From NCBI RefSeq assembly GCF_003201355.1, contig NZ_QICL01000003.1, forward strand, positions 1 to 52,492: a stretch of DNA of 52,492 nt. Reading direction: 5' to 3'. Both the position numbers and the translations under genes were made by a program. The notes under the pieces are model-generated. The model was not told the origin of the DNA. It did not search any database and worked only from the letters and a program-made list of their open reading frames with translations. The stretch is from Indolivaga alginatilytica. GTDB lineage: Bacteria > Bacteroidota > Bacteroidia > Bacteroidales > Dysgonomonadaceae. Position 1 is the stretch's first letter, and each line of letters opens with the position of its first letter. Positions 43,617-51,281 of this stretch are shown here, one piece after another.

Positions 43617-44231
43617 GTGGAAAAGAAAGATATAACTACCGAACAAACCATATTAGAGGCTGCCGAGCATGAATTTCTGGAGAAGGGTTTTGCCGGAGCT
43701 AAAACTACTGCCATTGCAAAGCGTGCAGGGGTAAATCATGCAATGATTCATTATTATTTCAGAACCAAGGAGAATTTGTTCTCTATGGTTTATCAGCAAA
43801 AAATAAAGACTCTAGCTGAATCTTTCTCGCAGTCATTTAATCAGGATCTACCTTTTTCAGAACAGTTAAGATTAGCTATAGGCAATCATTACGATTTTGT
43901 CGCTGCTAACCCCAGGTTACTCTTTTTTATTTATGGTGAAATAATAACAGATGATGAACGGAAAAAAATGCTTGTAAAGAGTGTATTCCCTAAATTGAAG
44001 AATATAGTAAGAAGACTAAAAGAGGGAATAGATACTGAGGTGGAGAATGGCACTATCCGTTTTATCCGACCTACCGAATTGTTGATGAACATAATTGCTT
44101 TGAATGCAATTACATTTCTGGCTATGCCTTTATTGCAGGTTATAAGACGAGATAGCAAAGAGGTTGAAAAGCTTCTTCTCCAAAGAAGAGAAAATAATAT
44201 TCTGTTTATTATAAATGGGTTGAGAGTTTAA
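43617..44231 (+). CDS. TetR-family regulator of the exporter operon
   Basis: 204 aa if the GTG at 43617 is used; a TTG at 43611 is the alternative and no ATG is available. The N-terminal HTH (about 13-55) has AAEHEFLEKGFAGAKTTAIA followed by KRAGVNHAMIHYYF-RTKENLF. The C-terminal ligand domain is helical. It is first in a row with TolC, HlyD, two ABC ATPases and two permeases, like E. coli CecR (YbiH) with ybhGFSR. Candidate operators at 43587 and 44249 suggest it represses itself and the exporter. Confidence 0.9.
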   Translation: MEKKDITTEQTILEAAEHEFLEKGFAGAKTTAIAKRAGVNHAMIHYYFRTKENLFSMVYQQKIKTLAESFSQSFNQDLPFSEQLRLAIGNHYDFVAANPRLLFFIYGEIITDDERKKMLVKSVFPKLKNIVRRLKEGIDTEVENGTIRFIRPTELLMNIIALNAITFLAMPLLQVIRRDSKEVEKLLLQRRENNILFIINGLRV

Positions 44232-44248
44232 TTTTTTTAGACTACAAC

Positions 44249-44262
44249 TAACAAAATTGTTA
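44249..44262 (+). promoter_or_regulatory. Candidate TetR operator before the exporter genes
   Basis: Perfect palindrome TAACAA-AA-TTGTTA between tetR and the TolC gene, matching 13/14 of the site in front of tetR. Confidence 0.55.
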
Positions 44263-44301
44263 AGTAATAATGTTCGTGGAATGGAAACTTCATCTGAAAA
44301 T

Positions 44302-45561
44302 ATGAAAAAAATATTACTCATTCTGTGTGTTTTGATAAACGGTTGCTTTATGGCATCTGCACAACTGACAATTGAGGCTTGTCAGGAAAAAGCGAAGCAG
44401 AATTATCCTTTGATTAAGCGGTACGGCTTGATAGAGAAGACAAAGGAATATAACTTGTCGAATGCAGGTAAAGGATACTTACCTCAATTCTCGATGTCAG
44501 CTAAAGCTACCTATCAATCGGATGTTCCGCATCTTCCTATTTCTGTACCGGGAGTTAATATAAGACCTCTGAGTCAGGATCAATATGGGGTAACGTTGGA
44601 TGTGAATCAGTCAATCTGGGACGGTGGAGTTATCAGTTCTAAAAAGGAAATGGCTAAAACAGCATCAGAGGTTGCTGCTAAACAGCTGGAAGTTAATCTG
44701 TATACTATTAATGACAGAGTAAATCAATTGTATTTTGGTATACTATTGTTCGATGCAAAAATCAAGCAGAATCAATTACTTCAAGAGGAGCTAGAGCGAA
44801 ATTTTAATCTCATTTCAAGCTATATTGAAAATGGAGTTGCCAATCAGTCTGATTTGGATGCCATAAAAGTGGAACAGCTAAAAACGATACAGACACAAAC
44901 TCAATTAGCTTCGAATAGAAAAGCTTTTATTGATATGTTGTCCGTATTGATCGGAGAATCGATCAATGAAAATACTGTTTTGGAGAAACCAAATTCGGAG
45001 AATCAGTTATTATCGTCACAAATTGGACGTCCTGAATTACACTTATTTGATGCACAGTATAATGATCTCGAAACACAGAAAAAACAAATTAAGGCAGGTT
45101 ATATGCCAAAGCTGGGTCTGTTTGCTACCGGAGGATATGGAAGACCCGGCTTGAATATGCTGGAAGATAAATTTGCAGCTTATTATATAGCAGGTGTTCG
45201 TTTGTCGTGGAATTTTGGAGGACTTTATACTGAAAAGAACGATCATAAACTGATCGAAGCCAATCAGAGTTCGTTAGCCGCCGAAAAGGAAACATTCCTC
45301 TTCAATACCAATCTGGAAGTAACTCAGGAACAAAGTGAAGTGAAGAGAAATCGCGATTTACTTAAGTATGATGATGACATAATAACTCTTCGCAACAATG
45401 TCAAGAAATCGGCAGAAGTAAAGGTTGCAAATGGAACTTTAACGGTAACAGATCTTATGAGAGAAGTAAATGCCGAGGATTTAGCTAAACAAGATAAAAT
45501 TCAGCATGAAATAGAGCTCTTACTATCTATCTATAATCTGAAATATACAACTAATAAGTAA
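44302..45561 (+). CDS. TolC-family outer-membrane efflux protein
   Basis: 419 aa from the ATG at 44302, where the signal peptide begins (ends ASAQL); an ATG at 44281 is also possible. It has the duplicated alpha-barrel repeats of TolC, with long helical stretches (e.g. LFDAKIKQNQLLQEELERNF, then NGVANQSDLDAIKVEQL in each half) and beta strands near GVTLDVNQSIWDGG and AGVRLSWNFGG. It forms the outer-membrane channel of the tripartite exporter encoded downstream. Confidence 0.92.
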   Translation: MKKILLILCVLINGCFMASAQLTIEACQEKAKQNYPLIKRYGLIEKTKEYNLSNAGKGYLPQFSMSAKATYQSDVPHLPISVPGVNIRPLSQDQYGVTLDVNQSIWDGGVISSKKEMAKTASEVAAKQLEVNLYTINDRVNQLYFGILLFDAKIKQNQLLQEELERNFNLISSYIENGVANQSDLDAIKVEQLKTIQTQTQLASNRKAFIDMLSVLIGESINENTVLEKPNSENQLLSSQIGRPELHLFDAQYNDLETQKKQIKAGYMPKLGLFATGGYGRPGLNMLEDKFAAYYIAGVRLSWNFGGLYTEKNDHKLIEANQSSLAAEKETFLFNTNLEVTQEQSEVKRNRDLLKYDDDIITLRNNVKKSAEVKVANGTLTVTDLMREVNAEDLAKQDKIQHEIELLLSIYNLKYTTNK

Positions 45562-45613
45562 ATGAAAATATTTAATGATATACTTTCGGATTATAACAGG
45601 CTACTCACTGTTA

Positions 45614-45647
45614 TGCTTACCAAAGCAATAAAAAGGTCTAAGACCTT
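45614..45647 (-). repeat. 34-bp intergenic hairpin repeat, copy 3
   Basis: Reverse-strand copy of the 34-bp repeat seen at 7872 and 8798. Here the first palindrome is complete (AAGGTCT-T-AGACCTT). It lies in the 129-bp gap between the TolC and HlyD genes. Confidence 0.65.
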
Positions 45648-45690
45648 AATTAAGGTCTGACACAGCTCGGAAATATTTAAGATAAAATAT

Positions 45691-46587
45691 ATGAGAACTA
45701 TAAAAGCAGTATTCATTCTAGTTATAAGCTTTTTATTTGTTGCATGCGGAAATAAAAAGGGCGACTATGATGCTTCGGGAATATTCGAAACTACGGAGGT
45801 TATCGTTTCATCCGAAGCAAACGGAAAAATATTAGAATTTAATCTGGAAGAGGGGCAAATCGTCAATCCTGATGTGCCTCTGGGGTATATTGATACAACA
45901 CAACTATATCTTAAAAAGATGCAGTTATTGGCAAGTAATCAGGCCGTAAAAAGTAAACAAACGGATGTGCCGAGACAAATTGCGGCAATACAACAACAGA
46001 TTGCTACACAAAAAAAAGAACAGGCACGTTTCGAGAATCTGGTGAAATCGAATGCAGCCAATCAAAAACAATTGGATGACATCAATGCACAGATTCTTTA
46101 CCTCGAAAAACAATTGGCTGCACAGACTGAAGTATTGATGAATTCGAATCGAGGTATCTCCGAAGAAAGTTCTTCCATGCAAATACAAGTAGCCCAATTA
46201 AATGACCAGATTGCAAAATCGGTGATTAAAAGCCCTATCAAAGGAACGATACTATCTAAATATGCAGAACAAGGAGAACTTGCCGTGCAAGGTAAAGCTT
46301 TGTTTAAAGTGGGAGACATTGAAAATATGATCCTTAGGGCATACATCACAGCAAGCCAGTTGACTCAATTGAAAGTAGGACAAACCGTGAAAGTATTCTC
46401 CGATTTGGGAGAAGCAGACCGAAAGGAATATTCGGGTACGGTAGGATGGATATCCGATAAAGCCGAGTTTACGCCTAAAACGATACAAACACGGGACGAA
46501 CGTGCTAATCTGGTTTATGCTGTAAAGATAGCCGTAAAGAACGATGGCTATATCAAACGAGGAATGTACGGAGAAATAAAACTATAA
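45691..46587 (+). CDS. HlyD-family membrane-fusion lipoprotein (YbhG-like)
   Basis: 298 aa. A lipobox (LFVAC, Cys about 19) is followed by the lipoyl half-motif (SGIFETTEVIVSSEANGKILEF), a coiled-coil hairpin (about 75-165: IAAIQQQIATQKKEQARFENL ... QILYLEKQLA), then the second lipoyl half (IKSPIKGTILSKYAEQGE after KSV) and the beta barrel (LRAYITASQLTQLKVGQ). It links the ABC-2 permeases to TolC. Confidence 0.93.
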   Translation: MRTIKAVFILVISFLFVACGNKKGDYDASGIFETTEVIVSSEANGKILEFNLEEGQIVNPDVPLGYIDTTQLYLKKMQLLASNQAVKSKQTDVPRQIAAIQQQIATQKKEQARFENLVKSNAANQKQLDDINAQILYLEKQLAAQTEVLMNSNRGISEESSSMQIQVAQLNDQIAKSVIKSPIKGTILSKYAEQGELAVQGKALFKVGDIENMILRAYITASQLTQLKVGQTVKVFSDLGEADRKEYSGTVGWISDKAEFTPKTIQTRDERANLVYAVKIAVKNDGYIKRGMYGEIKL

Positions 46588-46605
46588 GGTAAAGTACTTA
46601 AAGAT

Positions 46606-47520
46606 ATGGTTGCGATTTCAGTACAAAATATAAATAAGAAATACGGAGATATTCAGGCACTGAATAATATCAGTTTCGAGGTTCGGCAAGGGGAAATATA
46701 TGGTATTATCGGTCCCGATGGAGCAGGTAAAACTTCGCTTTTTCGTATTCTTACCACTCTTTTGCTTGCTGAAAGTGGAACCGCAAAAGTAGATGGATTG
46801 GATATTGTCAAAGATTATAAGCAGATTCGAAATAGGATAGGGTACATGCCCGGAAAGTTTTCTCTTTATCAGGATTTGACAGTGGAGGAAAATCTCGAAT
46901 TCTTCGCCACAGTTTTCAATACCACTATAAAGGAGAACTACGATCTGATCAAAGATATTTACAGCCAGATAGAACCGTTTAAAGATCGTAGAGCCGGAAA
47001 ATTGTCAGGAGGAATGAAGCAAAAGCTGGCACTCAGCTGTGCTTTGATTCATAAACCGACTGTATTATTTTTGGATGAGCCTACAACGGGTGTCGATCCT
47101 GTTTCCCGAAAAGAATTTTGGGAGATGCTCCGGAATCTGAAAGAACAGAATATAACAATACTGGTATCGACTCCCTATATGGATGAGGCTATGCTTTGTG
47201 ACCGTATTGCTCTGATTCAGGAAGGAACTTTTCTGCAAGTTGATACACCTGATAATATCATTGAACGGTTTACTGAAATACTTTGGGCTGTGAAAAGTGC
47301 AGAGATGTTCAGGCTTCTGAATGATTTGAGGCAGTATGATCCTATAAAGACCTGCTTTACATTTGGCGAAGTCCACCATATAACGGTAAAAGAGGATTTG
47401 AAGATGGAAAAGCTGGAAAATTATCTAAAAGAAAAAGGTCATGTGGATATCGAAATCTATCCGATGAAACCAAATATAGAGGATTGTTATATGCAATTGG
47501 CACAAAAGGTAGCTATATGA
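46606..47520 (+). CDS. ABC transporter ATP-binding protein (YbhF N-half-like)
   Basis: 304 aa. Walker A is IIGPDGAGKTS (about 34-44), with the signature KLSGGMKQK and Walker B LFLDEPTTGVDP. The His-switch position reads STPYMDE, with His replaced by Pro/Tyr as in YbhF-type proteins. In E. coli YbhF the two ATPase domains are fused; here they are two genes whose stop and start overlap (ATGA at 47517-47520). Confidence 0.93.
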   Translation: MVAISVQNINKKYGDIQALNNISFEVRQGEIYGIIGPDGAGKTSLFRILTTLLLAESGTAKVDGLDIVKDYKQIRNRIGYMPGKFSLYQDLTVEENLEFFATVFNTTIKENYDLIKDIYSQIEPFKDRRAGKLSGGMKQKLALSCALIHKPTVLFLDEPTTGVDPVSRKEFWEMLRNLKEQNITILVSTPYMDEAMLCDRIALIQEGTFLQVDTPDNIIERFTEILWAVKSAEMFRLLNDLRQYDPIKTCFTFGEVHHITVKEDLKMEKLENYLKEKGHVDIEIYPMKPNIEDCYMQLAQKVAI

Positions 47521-48260
47521 ATGAACCTGTAATATATACCGAAAACCTGACAAAGAAATTTGGAGCATTTACTGCTGTCGATAATATATCCTTCAGTGTA
47601 GATAAGGGTGAAATATTCGGTTTCCTGGGAGCTAACGGAGCAGGGAAAACCACAGCTATGCGTATGCTCTGCGGGTTGAGCCATCCTACATCGGGTAAAG
47701 GTGCTGTTGCCGGATATGACATCCTGAAAGAGTCTGAAAAAGTTAAGAAAAACATAGGATATATGAGCCAAAAATTCTCGTTGTATGAAGACTTGAAAGT
47801 CTGGGAAAATATCCGCTTGTTTGGAGGAATCTATGGAATGGAATCAAAGCGGATTGCATCAAAAACAGATTTAATCCTCGATGAACTGGGTTTCTTAGCT
47901 GAGCGTAATACGCTCGTAAGAGAATTGCCATTGGGATGGAAGCAGAAACTGGCTTTCTCGGTATCTATATTCCATGAGCCGAAAGTAGTTTTCTTGGATG
48001 AGCCCACGGGAGGCGTTGATCCTGTAACCCGCCGCCAATTCTGGGAACTTATCTATGCAGCCACCGACAGAGGAATTACTGCCTTTGTGACCACTCACTA
48101 TATGGATGAGGCGGAATATTGCAATCGTGTATCGATTATGGTTGATGGTAAAATAGAGGCTTTGGATACACCTAAAAAACTGAAGTTGCAATTTGAAGCT
48201 GATACTATGGATGAGGTATTTCAGCAATTGGCAAGAAAGGCAACACGATCGGACAACTAA
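47517..48260 (+). CDS. ABC transporter ATP-binding protein (YbhF C-half-like)
   Basis: 247 aa from the ATG overlapping the previous stop. Walker A is FLGANGAGKTT, the signature is the variant LPLGWKQK, Walker B is FLDEPTGGVDP, and the His switch is TTHYMDEA (intact). It pairs with the preceding ATPase to energise the two ABC-2 permeases downstream. Confidence 0.93.
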   Translation: MNEPVIYTENLTKKFGAFTAVDNISFSVDKGEIFGFLGANGAGKTTAMRMLCGLSHPTSGKGAVAGYDILKESEKVKKNIGYMSQKFSLYEDLKVWENIRLFGGIYGMESKRIASKTDLILDELGFLAERNTLVRELPLGWKQKLAFSVSIFHEPKVVFLDEPTGGVDPVTRRQFWELIYAATDRGITAFVTTHYMDEAEYCNRVSIMVDGKIEALDTPKKLKLQFEADTMDEVFQQLARKATRSDN

Positions 48261-48273
48261 AGTTGAGTTAGAT

Positions 48274-48801
48274 ATGGACGAACTTCAAATAATAGTATGG
48301 TTATTGCCTATTGTTTTTATAATGCATGACTTTGAGGAAATAATTTTCTTCAAACCATGGGTTACTAAAAATAGTCTCTACTTGAAAAAACGATTTCCAT
48401 TTTTAGACAAACGCTTATTGCCACGTATGGAAGCATTATCTGTGCCTGCATTTGCTTTAGCTGTTTTTGAGGAATTTATATTGTTGTGTATAATAACTTT
48501 CACTGCTTTCTATTTTGACTATTACAGTATTTGGCTGGCAGTATTTATGGCTTTTTTTATTCATCTGTTTGCCCATATTATTCAATGGATTGTACTCAGA
48601 AGGTACATACCTGCTATAGTGACTGCTATACTTGCTTTATTATATTGCATATATGGGTTTATAGTAATTTTGAGAAGTCAGTTATTTACTGTACCCGAAA
48701 TTATTTTGCTGTCATTGGCAGGTGTGTTTTTTATGGTGGTAAATCTTCTTCTAGCTCATGGCCTTGCAGAAAAGTTCGATAAAAAAAGATCAATTGAATG
48801 A
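48274..48801 (+). CDS. HXXEE-domain membrane protein within the exporter operon
   Basis: 175 aa from ATG 48274 (MDELQI...). The HXXEE motif is in MHDFEEIIFF (about residues 17-26). Five to six hydrophobic segments follow. It starts 13 bp after the ATPase gene and its stop overlaps the permease start (ATGA at 48798-48801), so it is co-expressed with the exporter. No function is known for the family. An accessory membrane subunit or enzyme acting on the exported compound is possible. Confidence 0.82.
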   Translation: MDELQIIVWLLPIVFIMHDFEEIIFFKPWVTKNSLYLKKRFPFLDKRLLPRMEALSVPAFALAVFEEFILLCIITFTAFYFDYYSIWLAVFMAFFIHLFAHIIQWIVLRRYIPAIVTAILALLYCIYGFIVILRSQLFTVPEIILLSLAGVFFMVVNLLLAHGLAEKFDKKRSIE

Positions 48802-49907
48802 AACAGTTCTTATCATTTGTGAAAAAAGAGTTCTTCCATATCTTTCGCGATACAAGAACGATGATGATTATATTGGGGATTCCCGTTATACAGATGCTTC
48901 TTTTCGGTTTTGCTATAACAACAGAGGTAAGGAATGTACAAGTTGCTGTGTTCGATCCATCAAAAGATATTTCAACAGAGCGCATAATTAACCAACTGGA
49001 TGCCAGCCAATATTTTCATGTGGTGAAGATGTTGAATAATCCTGATGAGATAAATGCAGTATTTAAGGAGAATCACAATATTAATCTGGTTGTTGTATTT
49101 GATGAAAAATTCAATGAAAACCTCTTACATACAGGGGAAGCATCTATACAATTGATTGCAGATGCTACCGACCCCAATCAGGCTACAACCCTTTCGGGAT
49201 ATGCAACAAGTATAATAAACTCATATCAGCAGGAACTTTTACAGGAGTATAAGATTCCGATACGAATAAAACCGGAGATGAAGATGCTTTATAATCCTCA
49301 GATTAAGAGTGCATATAATTTTGTTCCCGGAGTAATGGGGTTGATATTTATGCTCATATGCGCTATGATGACTTCTATATCAATTGTTCGTGAGAAAGAG
49401 ACGGGTACAATGGAGATTTTGTTGGCGTCACCGATGAAACCTATTTATATTATTGTTGCGAAGGCTATTCCTTATTTTGCAATATCCATAATCAATCTTA
49501 CTACAATTCTATTGCTGTCTATTTATATATTGAAAGTGCCAGTATCGGGAAATTTCTATTCATTGATTGGGATTTCTCTGTTATTCATAATGGTAGCACT
49601 GTCGCTGGGTATACTTATTTCGACTATTGCCGAAACACAAGTTGCTGCCATGCTGGTTTCAGGGATGGGAATGATACTTCCGGTGATGATTCTGTCGGGA
49701 ATGATATTTCCTATAGAAAGTATGCCTGTTGTCCTTCAATGGATATCGGATATTATTCCTGCAAAATGGTATATTTCAGCTGTCAGGAAGTTGATGATAC
49801 AAGGATTAGGCATTACTTCGGTCTATAAAGAACTGGCTGTACTATTAGGTATGGGAGTTTTTTTAATCACCGTTAGTCTTAAGAATTTCAAAACCAGACT
49901 TAATTGA
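48798..49907 (+). CDS. ABC-2 permease (YbhS-like)
   Basis: 369 aa. An N-terminal helix (about 23-42, TMMIILGIPVIQMLLFGFAI) is followed by a periplasmic domain (about 50-165) and five C-terminal helices with the conserved REKETGTMEILLASPM loop. It pairs with the next permease and the two ATPases. Substrates of this class include drugs or cations, unknown here. Confidence 0.92.
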   Translation: MKQFLSFVKKEFFHIFRDTRTMMIILGIPVIQMLLFGFAITTEVRNVQVAVFDPSKDISTERIINQLDASQYFHVVKMLNNPDEINAVFKENHNINLVVVFDEKFNENLLHTGEASIQLIADATDPNQATTLSGYATSIINSYQQELLQEYKIPIRIKPEMKMLYNPQIKSAYNFVPGVMGLIFMLICAMMTSISIVREKETGTMEILLASPMKPIYIIVAKAIPYFAISIINLTTILLLSIYILKVPVSGNFYSLIGISLLFIMVALSLGILISTIAETQVAAMLVSGMGMILPVMILSGMIFPIESMPVVLQWISDIIPAKWYISAVRKLMIQGLGITSVYKELAVLLGMGVFLITVSLKNFKTRLN

Positions 49908-49909
49908 TC

Positions 49910-51022
49910 ATGATAAAATTTCTTTTAGAAAAAGAGTTTAAGCAGATTCTTAGAAATTCGTTTCTTCCAAGAATGATTATTGCCATGCCACTCATGATGA
50001 TGCTTGTCTTTCCCTGGGCTGCTAATCAGGAAATAAAGAATTTGAGATTGAGCATTGTTGATAATGATCATAGTACATACTCGGAACGTCTGATTCAGAA
50101 AGTAACAGCTTCGGGGTATTTTAATTTGACAGATGTTTCTGCATCCAATAATGAAGCTTTGCAAAGTATAGAATCTGATAAAGCGGATATAATCTTAGAA
50201 ATTCAAGCCGATTTCGAAAGGCACTTGATAACAGAAGGATCAGCCAATGTGATGATTTCAGCCAATTCGGTCAATGGTATGAAGGGCGGTTTAGGAGCTT
50301 CTTATCTCTCTATAATATTGCAGGATTATACGAGTGAAATAAGAGATGAATGGAAACAGGCTCCTGTAATGGCAACTTTACCAATAATAAATATAGTACC
50401 TCAAAATCGTTTCAATCCGTATTTGGACTATAAAGTATTTATGGCTCCTGCAATAATGGTAACATTATTAACTATGCTATGTGGATTTTTACCTGCATTG
50501 AATATTGTGGGTGAAAAAGAAATAGGTACTATCGAGCAGATGAATGTTACTCCTGTTAATAAGTTAACTTTTATTTTGGCTAAACTAATTCCTTATTGGA
50601 TAGTGGGTCTGTTAGCTCTTACACTTTGTATTACATTGGCTGCAACTATATATGGATTGATACCCGCAGGTCGTCTAACGACTCTTTACCTATTTGCCAG
50701 TCTGTATATCTTAGTTGTTTCCGGCTTTGGGTTAGTTGTGTCGAACTATTCCAATACGATGCAGCAGGCTATGTTTGTGATGTTCTTCTTTATTATGATT
50801 TTTATTCTGATGAGCGGGCTATTTACCCCAATATCAAGTATGCCCCAGTGGGCACAAGATATTACAGCTTTTAATCCGCTGAAATACTTTATACAGGTAA
50901 TGAGAATGGTGTATTTGAAAGGTAGTGGTATTACAGATCTCACAATGCAGATGATTGCTTTATGTTGCTTCGCATTATTCTTTAACGGTTGGGCTGTGTT
51001 GAGTTATAGAAAGAGTAGTTAG
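49910..51022 (+). CDS. ABC-2 permease (YbhR-like)
   Basis: 370 aa from ATG 49910, 2 bp after the previous stop. It has the same layout: one N-terminal helix, a periplasmic domain, the VGEKEIGTIEQMNVTPV loop and a helical C-terminal half. It is the last gene of the operon. Confidence 0.92.
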   Translation: MIKFLLEKEFKQILRNSFLPRMIIAMPLMMMLVFPWAANQEIKNLRLSIVDNDHSTYSERLIQKVTASGYFNLTDVSASNNEALQSIESDKADIILEIQADFERHLITEGSANVMISANSVNGMKGGLGASYLSIILQDYTSEIRDEWKQAPVMATLPIINIVPQNRFNPYLDYKVFMAPAIMVTLLTMLCGFLPALNIVGEKEIGTIEQMNVTPVNKLTFILAKLIPYWIVGLLALTLCITLAATIYGLIPAGRLTTLYLFASLYILVVSGFGLVVSNYSNTMQQAMFVMFFFIMIFILMSGLFTPISSMPQWAQDITAFNPLKYFIQVMRMVYLKGSGITDLTMQMIALCCFALFFNGWAVLSYRKSS

Positions 51023-51137
51023 ATTATGTATTATTCTGTTTTTTCATTTAACTGTTAATTGGGATCTCTTTTTCTAAGTATTAGCCTATGTGAGATTTTT
51101 TTAGAAATAAAAAGAGATTTTGTTTATTTTTAATTGT

Positions 51138-51145
51138 TATATTTG
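51138..51145 (+). promoter_or_regulatory. -7 promoter box of the BspA-like gene
   Basis: TATATTTG fits TAnnTTTG. Transcription would start near 51152, about 130 nt before the ATG. Confidence 0.5.
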
Positions 51146-51157
51146 ATTTTTAATTAA

Positions 51158-51240
51158 CACAAGGAGGTCGTCTAAGTTTTAATTTCCAAAGATGTGCGAC
51201 CCAATTTTATCTATTAGATTTCGATAGAGCCTCTCTTGTG
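51158..51240 (+). promoter_or_regulatory. Structured 5' leader of the BspA-like gene
   Basis: Outer stem CACAAG-GAG (51158-51166) pairs with CTC-t-CTTGTG (51231-51240), and an inner stem GTCG (51167-51170) pairs with CGAC (51197-51200), closing a multi-branch-like loop. It lies between the promoter and the ATG at 51282. It could be a cis-regulatory RNA. Confidence 0.4.
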
Positions 51241-51281
51241 AAAACACAATCAGCTTTTAATTATAAACTAACAAAAACAAA

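Noticed and set aside
45562-45660. 32-codon ORF between the TolC and HlyD genes
   Set aside because: It overlaps the 34-bp hairpin repeat and has no recognisable protein features.
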